Source of the DNA: Flavobacteriaceae bacterium
GTDB taxonomy: Bacteria > Bacteroidota > Bacteroidia > Flavobacteriales > Weeksellaceae
Assembly: GCA_031273305.1 (NCBI GenBank)
Contig: JAISSC010000225.1
Coordinates: forward strand, 1-64,000
Direction of reading: 5' to 3'
Length of the DNA: 64,000 nt
This document shows, in pieces, positions 1-7,271 of the stretch (position 1 is the first letter of the stretch; each line of letters opens with the position of its first letter). A program made the position numbers and the translations under genes. The notes below the pieces were generated by a model. The model was not told the origin of the DNA. It made no database searches and was given only the letters and a program-made list of their open reading frames with translations.

Positions 1-25
1 AATATTTTAATATGTTCCTTAAATA

Positions 26-451
26 TTATAAATTAATACTGAACCCTAAAGCCCCCTGATTTCCTACCTCAACAAAGGCTCCTACTCTGTCATTGAAAAA
101 ATAACGATACCCTAAATGAGCCGTCATGCCAAAACCTTCGGTTCTTGCTCCTATGTTCAGTCCGGGATAAATATCCATGTTAAGAGGCAGACCTATAACA
201 TCCCCCAAATGGAAATTCACCCTTCCGTAAACGAAGAATTTATCATCATCGTAACTCCAATAAAAATCTCCTCCGCCTCCTATAGACAGCCAGTCCATCA
301 ATCCGTAATCATAGGACCCTGTGACACCGGTTCCGTAACCGAAGACATTAAGCCCCAATTGTACTTTCTGGTCATTTGTTCCCTTAAAAGTCTGGGCATT
401 ACTAAATGATACCATTCCCAGAAAAAATAATATAAACGACAATTTTTTCAT
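26..451 (-). CDS. small exported beta-barrel-like outer membrane protein
   Basis: The 141-residue product begins with a clear signal peptide (charged MKKLSF, hydrophobic core, cut after SNA before Gln 20), so it is exported. The rest is rich in Gly and aromatic residues in alternating patterns (for example FGYGTGVTGSYDYG, DFYWSYDDDKFFVYGRVNFH) that fit short amphipathic beta strands of a small outer membrane barrel. The final strand ends FSINL. I do not recognise a defined function; similar small barrels are common conserved hypotheticals in Flavobacteriia. It lies downstream of the gene at 485-979 on the same strand, with a 33-base gap, so the two may be co-transcribed. Confidence 0.7.
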   Translation of the reverse strand: MKKLSFILFFLGMVSFSNAQTFKGTNDQKVQLGLNVFGYGTGVTGSYDYGLMDWLSIGGGGDFYWSYDDDKFFVYGRVNFHLGDVIGLPLNMDIYPGLNIGARTEGFGMTAHLGYRYFFNDRVGAFVEVGNQGALGFSINL

Positions 452-484
452 TATAATAAAAAATAAATTTGTTTTTTAGCGACT

Positions 485-979
485 TTAATCATCAACTTCT
501 AAAAAACCCTGCGTAAAAGAACAAGATACTTTAAAACGCAAAGATTCTTCATGTGTTATAAAATCATTGCAATATCCTTGCCAAATAAGTTTTAAATTTC
601 CCTGTTCGTCTTTTCCAAATTTTAATTCATTATCATCCGTCTCCAAATCTTCCTCGTCATTGATATTTAAATTAGTGTAATATACCTCTTCCCAATCTCC
701 GTTTTCGTTTTCAACTTCTTCAAAAGCAGGAATATGAAAGGATTTTCCGGATAGTTGCCGAACTGTTCTTACGGGGATTTCAAAATCCTCAATAGTAAAA
801 GACACCTGAGGATATTCGTTCTGGTAGGAATCCTCCTCCACATGATTCAGATCATCATCCGACTCGATTTCAACGACTAAAGTGTTTTTATTATTAAGAA
901 AAACCACTTTACAAAAGCACTTCCTGATGTGATATTCTAAGGTTTCATCAGGATGATAAAACTTAATAAGCCCATTCAT
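485..979 (-). CDS. hypothetical acidic protein
   Basis: This encodes a 164-residue acidic protein without signal peptide or membrane segment. It is dense in Asp and Glu (runs such as NINDEEDLETDDNEL) and alternates beta-strand-like stretches (FCKVVFLNNKNTLVVEIE, RFKVSCSFTQGFLEVDD). I do not recognise the family. The reading frame is intact, and a -7-like box for the minus strand lies just upstream at 1002-1009, so it is likely real and cytoplasmic. Nothing in its neighbours (a small barrel protein downstream, tyrS upstream) suggests a role. Confidence 0.65.
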   Translation of the reverse strand: MNGLIKFYHPDETLEYHIRKCFCKVVFLNNKNTLVVEIESDDDLNHVEEDSYQNEYPQVSFTIEDFEIPVRTVRQLSGKSFHIPAFEEVENENGDWEEVYYTNLNINDEEDLETDDNELKFGKDEQGNLKLIWQGYCNDFITHEESLRFKVSCSFTQGFLEVDD

Positions 980-1001
980 CTATTTGTTCTATAACGTGTT
1001 G

Positions 1002-1009
1002 CAAATATA
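1002..1009 (-). promoter_or_regulatory. -7 box, TATATTTG
   Basis: Read on the minus strand this is TATATTTG, a full match to the Bacteroidota -7 consensus TAnnTTTG, 23 bases upstream of the start codon at 979. No clear TTTG -33 element was seen. Confidence 0.45.
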
Positions 1010-1073
1010 TTTATTTATTTTTTCTATTAGATAAAACATTACATTTTTCTACATCAAAAATAAAAACCTTTTG

Positions 1074-2369
1074 TCAAATTCCCTTTAAAATAAAATATGA
1101 TTTTTTTCCCCTTTGAAGTAAAATATACTTCCCTTGTAGAAGATTGCTTTCATTAATGATATGATCCTCTTTTACTTTCTCCTGATTAACGGAAATGGAA
1201 TTCTCTTTTAAAGCTCTCCGGGCTTCCCCTCTGGAGGATAAGAAACCACTAAGATCAGATAAGGCTTCTACAATAGAAATTCCGTTATTTATCTCACTTA
1301 AAGAGACCTCCCTCTGAGGAACTCCCTCAAACAGAGATAAAAAAGTTACCTCATCCAACGAGAGAAAATCCTCTTTGGTAGATTTACCAAACAAAATTGC
1401 GGAAGCCTTAATCGCCTTTTCTGTCTCTTCCGCTCCGTGAACCCAGCGTGTTATCTCCTCAGCCAGTTTTTTTTGTAAAAGCCTCGCCGAAGGATTCTCA
1501 TGCTGTTTTTCCAGTAAAAGTTCTATCTCTTCCTTAGATAAAAAAGTATAAATTTTGATATACCGTTCAGCATCAATATCGGCTACATTCAGCCAGAATT
1601 GGTAAAATTTAAAGGTAGAAGTACGGCGTACATCCAACCATATATTTTCACCTCCTTCACTTTTCCCAAACTTGGTTCCATCTGCTTTAGTAATCAGAGG
1701 ACAAGTAAGAGCATAGGCTTCTTTACCCAGTTTTTTACGTATCAGTTCCGTTCCGGTAGTTAAATTCCCCCATTGGTCGGAACCTCCCATCTGGAGCTTT
1801 ACCCCCATCTCCTTATACAGGTGATAAAAATCGAACCCCTGTAATAATTGATAGGTAAATTCGGTGAAAGACATACCTTCCTGATAGTCTCCGTTAAATC
1901 GTTTTTTAACAGAGTCTTTTGCCATCATATAATTAACCGTGATATGCTTCCCAATATCCCGCGCAAATTCTAAAAAAGAGACATCTTTCATCCAGTCATA
2001 ATTATTCACCATAAGGGCAGAATTAGGCTTGTTCCCCTCAAAATCTAAAAAGCGTTCCAGTTGAGATTTTATTCCCGCCAGATGTTTTTGCAAGGTTTCA
2101 TCATCCTGCAAATTTCGTTCTGCACTCTTTCCTGAAGGGTCACCAATCATCCCGGTAGACCCTCCGATTAGGGCAATCGGCTTGTGTCCGTGCCTTTGAA
2201 AGTGAACTAAAAGCAGAATGGGAACCAAACTACCCACATGAAGAGAATCCGCAGTCGGATCAAAACCAATATATCCTGATGTCATTTCTTTATCCAACTG
2301 TTCTTCTGTTCCGGGGGTTATATCGTGAATTAATCCCCTCCACGTCAACTCTTCAATAAAAGAATTCAT
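1074..2369 (-). CDS. tyrS: tyrosyl-tRNA synthetase
   Basis: The enzyme charges tRNA-Tyr with tyrosine using ATP, in the cytoplasm. The 431-residue length is that of bacterial TyrRS. The class I signatures are visible: the HIGH-type motif as HVGS at residues 44-47 and the KMSKS-type motif as KFGKS at 233-237. The tyrosine pocket stretch QMGGSDQWGN sits at about 193-202, and a C-terminal S4-like RNA-binding domain covers about 360-431 (SRGEARRALKENSISVN). It is monocistronic by spacing, and a minus-strand TAACTTTG box lies just upstream. Confidence 0.97.
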   Translation of the reverse strand: MNSFIEELTWRGLIHDITPGTEEQLDKEMTSGYIGFDPTADSLHVGSLVPILLLVHFQRHGHKPIALIGGSTGMIGDPSGKSAERNLQDDETLQKHLAGIKSQLERFLDFEGNKPNSALMVNNYDWMKDVSFLEFARDIGKHITVNYMMAKDSVKKRFNGDYQEGMSFTEFTYQLLQGFDFYHLYKEMGVKLQMGGSDQWGNLTTGTELIRKKLGKEAYALTCPLITKADGTKFGKSEGGENIWLDVRRTSTFKFYQFWLNVADIDAERYIKIYTFLSKEEIELLLEKQHENPSARLLQKKLAEEITRWVHGAEETEKAIKASAILFGKSTKEDFLSLDEVTFLSLFEGVPQREVSLSEINNGISIVEALSDLSGFLSSRGEARRALKENSISVNQEKVKEDHIINESNLLQGKYILLQRGKKSYFILKGI

Positions 2370-2389
2370 ATTTTAACTTTTTAGACGAA

Positions 2390-2397
2390 CAAAGTTA
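2390..2397 (-). promoter_or_regulatory. -7 box of tyrS, TAACTTTG
   Basis: On the minus strand this reads TAACTTTG, matching TAnnTTTG, about 20 bases upstream of the tyrS start codon. The -33 region is weak. Confidence 0.5.
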
Positions 2398-2602
2398 TAA
2401 TTTTTAATGGAATCGTACCACTGTATAAACATAAAATGATTAAAATTGCCTCTATTAATTAGACATAAAGCCCTGTTTCCATAGAAAAATAGGCAACAAA
2501 TAAGAAAAAGTAAGGCATACAGGCTTACTTTTATAAGACCAATACCCCCTGAGCACGGATGACATGCCCTTTCAATTTCAGAGTAATCTTAAAAAATTAA
2601 CG

Positions 2603-2610
2603 TATTTTTG
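2603..2610 (+). promoter_or_regulatory. -7 box of the menA group, TATTTTTG
   Basis: TATTTTTG matches TAnnTTTG and lies 28 bases before the menA start codon. It is the likely promoter of menA and perhaps of the two closely spaced genes that follow. No clear TTTG element was seen upstream. The rest of the 2370-2638 gap holds no gene that I can see. Confidence 0.4.
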
Positions 2611-2638
2611 CACTCGTTAAAAATACAAAGATACATAA

Positions 2639-3562
2639 ATGAAAAACTGGATAGAGGCAGCCCGGTTGAGAACCTTACCCCTCTCTTTGAGCGGAATTAT
2701 CTTAGGCGGAATGTTGGCTAAGTGGAAAGGCAATTTTGACGGGATTATTTTCGGATTATCCTGCCTGACGACTATTCTGTTTCAGGTACTTTCCAATTTT
2801 GCCAATGATTACGGAGACGGAACAAAAGGAACGGATAACGAACACCGGATAGGTCCCGTGCGCTCTATACAGTCGGGAGCGATTTCCCGTGAGGCAATGC
2901 TTAAAGGGATTATCTTTACTATCCTGCTCTCTCTAATTTCAGCAGTGTCGCTATTGTGGTATGCTTTTATTCCCGATCATCTAAATGAATTTTTTATCTT
3001 TACGGGGTTAGGAATTGCCTGCATCCTTGCAGCGATCTTTTATACTATGGGAAAAAACCCATACGGCTATATGGGGTTGGGAGACATTTTCGTATTTATA
3101 TTCTTCGGACTGGTTTCTGTGTTGGGAAGCGAATTTTTATATACCAAAACATTTAGCTGGGACAGTTTATTGCCCGCTTCGGCAACAGGTTTATTCAGCG
3201 TGGCTGTTTTGAACCTGAACAATATGCGGGATATGGAATCTGACAAGATAAGCAATAAAAAAACTCTGGCTTTACGGATAGGATTCCGTAATGCAAAATA
3301 TTATCAGTTGGTTCTGATGAATCTTCCGTTTATACTTTGCCTGATATTTTTATTAATACATAAAGACCGATTCATGGTGCAAATGGAAAATTTATCTTCT
3401 TTAAAGCCATTTTTATTCTTTATCCTATTTATCCCGACCACTATGTTGCGCCGCAAAATTTTATATACATCAGAACCGGTGAAATTAGATTTATACATGA
3501 GACCTACCGCCCTTTTAGCATTGTTTTTTGCTGTTTTGTTCGGAATGGGATTAAGCCTTTAA
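2639..3562 (+). CDS. menA: 1,4-dihydroxy-2-naphthoate polyprenyltransferase
   Basis: This is an integral membrane UbiA-superfamily enzyme that prenylates 1,4-dihydroxy-2-naphthoate to demethylmenaquinone, the membrane step of menaquinone synthesis. The 307-residue protein has about eight to nine hydrophobic segments and the two Asp-rich motifs of the family: NFANDYGDGTKGTD at about 53-66 and NNMRDMESDKISNKKTLA at about 193-210. The N-terminal WIEAARLRTLPLSLSGIILG is typical of MenA rather than UbiA. It opens a run of three same-strand genes with gaps of 15 and 5 bases. Menaquinone is the usual quinone of Flavobacteriia, which fits. Confidence 0.93.
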   Translation: MKNWIEAARLRTLPLSLSGIILGGMLAKWKGNFDGIIFGLSCLTTILFQVLSNFANDYGDGTKGTDNEHRIGPVRSIQSGAISREAMLKGIIFTILLSLISAVSLLWYAFIPDHLNEFFIFTGLGIACILAAIFYTMGKNPYGYMGLGDIFVFIFFGLVSVLGSEFLYTKTFSWDSLLPASATGLFSVAVLNLNNMRDMESDKISNKKTLALRIGFRNAKYYQLVLMNLPFILCLIFLLIHKDRFMVQMENLSSLKPFLFFILFIPTTMLRRKILYTSEPVKLDLYMRPTALLALFFAVLFGMGLSL

Positions 3563-3577
3563 ATAAAGATTTACCAG

Positions 3578-4282
3578 ATGCAGGAAAAAATAAAACACAT
3601 ATTTTTTGATTTAGACAACACGTTGTGGGACACAGATAGAAATTCCAAACTAACCCTCCGGCAGATGTATAGCGACACAGAAGTAGAAAGGAAATACCGG
3701 CTTACATTCTCGGATTTCTTTATAAACTATTATGACCGGAATGAAAAACTCTGGGCTTTATACAGTCAGGAAAAAATAACCAAACAGGATATTTTGGATC
3801 AGAGGTTCAAAAAGACTTTTCAGGAATTGGGCGTAAAAGATGAAGAGATATGGAATTACTTTGATGAGCATTTTCTGGATAAAGTAGTTCAGAACAATAA
3901 CCTGATAGATAATACGGAGGAAACTCTGGAATATTTAAAAACAAAAGGCTATGAATTGCATGTTGTTTCCAACGGATTTATACGGCAAACCCACCGGAAA
4001 GTAAATGATACTCCTATTAAAAACTATATTTCCACAATCACCAGCGGAGAAGAAATTAATAAAAGAAAGCCTGCAAAAGAGGTTTTTGAATTAAGCCTGA
4101 AAAAAGCCGATGCCTCTCCGGAAGAATCTTCCTTTGTAGGCGACGACTGGGAAGCGGATGTATTGGGAAGTAAGAGAATAGGAATGTCTCCGGTTTTTTT
4201 CAATTATAAAAAGGATGATAAATATAAACAAAACGGGGTTCCCATAATCAGGGACTTACTGGAATTAAAAAATATTTTTTAA
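3578..4282 (+). CDS. HAD-family hydrolase, YjjG-type 5'-nucleotidase
   Basis: This is a cytoplasmic haloacid-dehalogenase-fold phosphatase of 234 residues. Motif I is FFDLDNTLWDT with the nucleophile Asp 11 and the acid/base Asp 13. A helical cap follows at about 20-100. Motif II is the VVSNG stretch (about 127-131), motif III a Lys near KRKPAKEVF, and motif IV is FVGDDWEADVLG. The sequence resembles the YjjG group of noncanonical pyrimidine 5'-nucleotidases, a housecleaning activity, but substrate assignment in this superfamily is unreliable. It sits 15 bases after menA and 5 bases before rnhA, so co-transcription is likely. Confidence 0.85.
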   Translation: MQEKIKHIFFDLDNTLWDTDRNSKLTLRQMYSDTEVERKYRLTFSDFFINYYDRNEKLWALYSQEKITKQDILDQRFKKTFQELGVKDEEIWNYFDEHFLDKVVQNNNLIDNTEETLEYLKTKGYELHVVSNGFIRQTHRKVNDTPIKNYISTITSGEEINKRKPAKEVFELSLKKADASPEESSFVGDDWEADVLGSKRIGMSPVFFNYKKDDKYKQNGVPIIRDLLELKNIF

Positions 4283-4287
4283 CCCTT

Positions 4288-4764
4288 ATGATAGAGGTTT
4301 TTACAGATGGAGCATCGTCAGGAAATCCCGGAAAAGGAGGATATGGAATTATCATGCGCTTACACGGTACTTCTTATGAAAAGACCTTTTCGGAAGGATT
4401 CCGGCTCACCACCAATAACAGGATGGAATTATTGGCTGTAATTGTTGCTCTGGAGAAAATAACCAAACCTGATCAGGAAGTTACGGTTTATTCCGATTCC
4501 AGGTATGTGATAGAAGCAATAAATAAAAATTGGATATATAGATGGGAAAAAAAACGATTTGAAAAAGTAAAGAATCCCGATCTATGGCTCCGATTCCTGA
4601 AAATATATCGAAAACATAAGGTTACCTTTAAATGGATAAAAGGACATGTAGGTCATCCTGAAAATGAACGAGCGGATAAGTTGGCGGTTTCCGCATCAAA
4701 GTCGGAAGAGCTTTCTGTTGATACCGCTTATGAAAAATCCATAGAGGAAAATACTATTTTTTAG
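4288..4764 (+). CDS. rnhA: ribonuclease HI
   Basis: This endonuclease cuts the RNA strand of RNA-DNA hybrids (R-loops, primers). The 158-residue length is normal. The four metal-binding acidic residues are visible: Asp 7 in FTDGASSGNPG, Glu 47 in NNRMELLA, Asp 70 in VYSDSRYV and Asp 130 in NERADKLA. The basic handle region (WEKKRFEKVKNPDLW) and the His in KGHVGHPENE are also present. The last 20 or so residues are a short acidic extension. It follows the HAD gene by 5 bases. Confidence 0.95.
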   Translation: MIEVFTDGASSGNPGKGGYGIIMRLHGTSYEKTFSEGFRLTTNNRMELLAVIVALEKITKPDQEVTVYSDSRYVIEAINKNWIYRWEKKRFEKVKNPDLWLRFLKIYRKHKVTFKWIKGHVGHPENERADKLAVSASKSEELSVDTAYEKSIEENTIF

Positions 4765-4810
4765 ATTATTTCGTTATACTGTAAAATCGTAATATCCTAA
4801 AATTATTTAA

Positions 4811-5452
4811 ATGAACAGGATAATATTTCTTTTTTTATGTATAGGCTTTTTTCTACCGCTACACTCCCAAACAAAGAAATCGGTGAAAAAGACCCATAAG
4901 ACAGTTTCATCCCAATCGGTTTCAAGTACCAAAAAAGTACCAAAATCGACATCGGGGAAAAAGAATATTACCCAAACTAAAAAAACGGTTGCTAAAAATA
5001 CAAAGGCTCCTGTTAAGACAACAAAAAAAAGCACCAGACTAAGGTCGGACTGTGTCAAATATACCATTTCAAAAAAGATAAAAACTGTCTTGTCGACGGC
5101 GAAAACTTATGAGGGAGTTCCGTATAAATTAGGAGGAGAAACGAAAACGGGAATAGATTGCTCCGCACTGGTTAAAAAGGCTTTTAAAAAGGCGGGAATA
5201 GAACTTCCCAGAAGGTCTGTTGAGATGGCGAACAGGGGTAAGCCGATAAAGATAAACAAGGTTAAAGAGGGGGATTTATTGTTTTTCTCCACAAGCGGAG
5301 GGACAGTCAATCATGTAGGAATTGTTTATACCGTAAAACCCGGAGGTATTATATCCTTTATCCATTCGTCATCTTCTAAAGGAGTGATGATTAGTGACCT
5401 TGACGAAGATTATTGGAAGAATACATTTGTCAAGGCTAAAAGAATAACATAA
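4811..5452 (+). CDS. exported NlpC/P60 peptidoglycan hydrolase
   Basis: The product is a cell-wall peptidase of the NlpC/P60 family, likely cutting stem peptides between D-Glu and diaminopimelate. It has a signal peptide (cut near HSQ 20), then a Lys/Thr/Ser-rich low-complexity linker of about 55 residues, then the catalytic domain from about residue 90. The catalytic Cys is C117 in GIDCSALVKKAF, the His is H168 in NHVGIVY, and the third polar residue is H185 in FIHSSSS. The basic linker may bind the wall or nucleic acid. It is a paralogue of the next gene, with nearly the same catalytic domain. Confidence 0.9.
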   Translation: MNRIIFLFLCIGFFLPLHSQTKKSVKKTHKTVSSQSVSSTKKVPKSTSGKKNITQTKKTVAKNTKAPVKTTKKSTRLRSDCVKYTISKKIKTVLSTAKTYEGVPYKLGGETKTGIDCSALVKKAFKKAGIELPRRSVEMANRGKPIKINKVKEGDLLFFSTSGGTVNHVGIVYTVKPGGIISFIHSSSSKGVMISDLDEDYWKNTFVKAKRIT

Positions 5453-5535
5453 ATTTTAATACGTTATTTGACACTATGTGAGCATTTTATTAATAATTTT
5501 GTAATTTAGCATAATTAAATTAAACCCTAGAAAGT

Positions 5536-6201
5536 ATGAAAAGCAGAAATCTATTTTGTTTAACCGCATTTGCATTTTTGATAATGTTAACTTCCTGTGT
5601 TTCATATGAAACGACTGCTTCTTCCAAGAAGAAAAGTACATCTCCATCCGACCGATATACCTATAATTCCAAATCAACTAAAACTAAATCCGGCACGTCT
5701 AAATCTAAAACCGGCACATCTAAGTCCACTAAATCTACCAAATCTACGGCTTCATCTAAAAAATCGGACTCAGGTACTAAGGTTACATTAAAATCAAAAA
5801 ATACCGGATTATCCAAATCATCAAGTGTGAAAACGGTATTGAATGAAGCGGAAAAATACAAAGGAACACCCTACAAATACGGGGGGAATACCTCCAGTGG
5901 AATAGATTGTTCAGGCTTGGTTTGTGCTGCTTTCAAGAAAGTAGATATAAAATTGCCGAGAAGGTCGGTAGACATGTCTAATGAGGGAAGTAGTGTGGGT
6001 ATTTCCAACGTAAAAGAAGGGGATCTACTCTTTTTTGCTACCGGAGGAGGAGGAATTAACCATGTAGGAATCGTGTATGATGTAGCTAATTCCGGAGAAA
6101 TATCTTTCATCCATGCTTCAACCTCAAAAGGAGTGACTGTCAGCTCTTTGGAAGAAACCTATTGGAAAGGAAAATTTGTGAAAGCTAAAAGAATTTTATG
6201 A
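5536..6201 (+). CDS. NlpC/P60 peptidoglycan hydrolase, lipoprotein
   Basis: This is a lipid-anchored relative of the gene before it. The 221-residue protein has a lipobox (LTSC, acylated Cys 21), a long Ser/Thr/Lys repeat linker at about 29-98 built from SKSGTSKSKTGTSKS-like units, and an NlpC/P60 domain with Cys 125 (GIDCSGLVCAAF), His 176 (NHVGIVYD) and His 193 (FIHASTS). The linker DNA is strongly repetitive and may vary in length between strains. The pair probably arose by tandem duplication, since both domains share PRRSV and VKEGDLLFF stretches. Expected location is the periplasmic face of the outer membrane. Confidence 0.9.
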   Translation: MKSRNLFCLTAFAFLIMLTSCVSYETTASSKKKSTSPSDRYTYNSKSTKTKSGTSKSKTGTSKSTKSTKSTASSKKSDSGTKVTLKSKNTGLSKSSSVKTVLNEAEKYKGTPYKYGGNTSSGIDCSGLVCAAFKKVDIKLPRRSVDMSNEGSSVGISNVKEGDLLFFATGGGGINHVGIVYDVANSGEISFIHASTSKGVTVSSLEETYWKGKFVKAKRIL

Positions 6202-6266
6202 TAACAATCAGTACATGAGATAAATTCATTTTTCGTATCTTTAAAGTATAAATTAAAACTACTGAT

Positions 6267-6686
6267 ATGAAAAAGAGAACTCCTGTATCAACAATAATGA
6301 CAAAAAGCCCTGTTACGGTGAACTTGTCAGATGGATTGGCAAAAGTAAATTCATTGTTTAAAAAATTAAATATCCGCCATATCCCTGTGGTTTCCGGAAA
6401 GAAATTGATAGGAATCATCAGCCAAACGGATATTATGCGTCTTTCTTTCGGAGATATTTATTCCGGTCAGGAAGAAGCCGATAATTCCTTGTTTGATATG
6501 TTAAGCATAGAACAGGTAATGGTTGCCTCCCCAAAAACAGTAAAACCGGATGATACCATAAGGGATGTAGCTGAAATATTTGCATCCTCTACATTTCGGG
6601 CATTACCGGTGGTAGAAGATAATGATGTAGTCGGGATTGTTACCACAACCGATGTTATAAAATATCTCCTGGAGCAATATGACTAA
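6267..6686 (+). CDS. protein with two CBS domains
   Basis: The 139-residue cytoplasmic protein is made of two CBS domains, about residues 7-60 (VSTIMTKSPVTVNLSDGLA, then IRHIPVVSGKKLIGIISQTDI) and 77-138 (IEQVMVASPKTVKPDDTIRD, then FRALPVVEDNDVVGIVTTTDV). A CBS pair usually binds adenine nucleotides and senses energy state. There is no attached enzyme or transporter domain, so the partner is unknown. A TATCTTTA box at 6236-6243 is a near match to the -7 consensus, and a terminator follows at 6717-6742. Confidence 0.88.
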   Translation: MKKRTPVSTIMTKSPVTVNLSDGLAKVNSLFKKLNIRHIPVVSGKKLIGIISQTDIMRLSFGDIYSGQEEADNSLFDMLSIEQVMVASPKTVKPDDTIRDVAEIFASSTFRALPVVEDNDVVGIVTTTDVIKYLLEQYD

Positions 6687-6716
6687 ATAAATTTCGGTAA
6701 CTAAGAGAGATAAAAT

Positions 6717-6746
6717 AAGCCCTAATTTGACTTTTAGGGCTTGTTT
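6717..6746 (+). terminator. Rho-independent terminator after the CBS gene
   Basis: A perfect 9-bp stem (AAGCCCTAA at 6717-6725 with TTAGGGCTT at 6734-6742) has an 8-base loop and is followed by a T-rich stretch. It ends the CBS transcript. Confidence 0.7.
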
Positions 6747-6788
6747 ATATAGATAAACTAAATTTCCTCTTTAGGTTTTTGAATGTCT

Positions 6789-7097
6789 TTAGTAAGAGCG
6801 AACTCTATAACCAACTGATATTATTGCATCAAGATTATAAAAATCAACTTCATAAGTTTTCCCATCTGTATGGAGTTATTGCATTTTTTGCAACAACTGA
6901 ATCTCTTTGTAGTTATCCTTCTTCAAAGATATTTTGTAAATGATAACTAATATTTTGTTTTGTTGTATCAAATATTTCTGCCATTGAAGATTGCGTAACC
7001 CAGACAGTTTCATCTCCAAGTATTACCTGAATTTTATCTTACCATCATTACCCTGATAAAATAAAAAATGCGATTCATTCTCAAACTCGTTATTCAT
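6789..7097 (-). pseudogene. decayed RhuM-family gene
   Basis: Read on the minus strand from ATG at 7097, the sequence gives MNNEFENESHFLFYQGNDGK, then shifts frame (one base lost) into KIQVILGDETVWVTQSSMAE and IFDTTKQNISYHLQNIFEEG, meets an in-frame TAA, continues LQRDSVVAKNA, and after further deletion reappears as DGKTYEVDFYNLDAIISVGY followed by RVRSY and a stop. These pieces match the N-terminal DNA-binding part of RhuM (virulence-associated, often near restriction systems or phage). At least one frameshift, one nonsense codon and loss of the C-terminal half show it is dead. A TATCTTTG box on the minus strand at 7179-7186 may be its old promoter. This accounts for most of the gene-free stretch 6687-7271. 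Confidence 0.75.
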
Positions 7098-7271
7098 TTA
7101 TTATGGTTTTCATAAATTAGAACTCTTTTAAACCTTTTTTGTAGAAAAAGCAATCCGAAAAGATGAATTGCTCTATTGCAAAGATAACAAAAAGTGAATT
7201 AGAAAATTATATTTTATCGGTTATTACAGGAAATAAAAGAGACTTGGAATTATCCCTTTCCACAATAACCT

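Noticed and set aside
5661..5861. Minus-strand open frame opposite the second NlpC/P60 linker
   Set aside because: It is a Val/Leu/Asp shadow of the Ser/Thr/Lys repeat on the coding strand.
7163..7270. Short plus-strand frame before the ABC-F gene end
   Set aside because: It has no recognisable sequence, runs into the end of the ABC-F gene in the opposite direction and is most likely noise around the old RhuM promoter.
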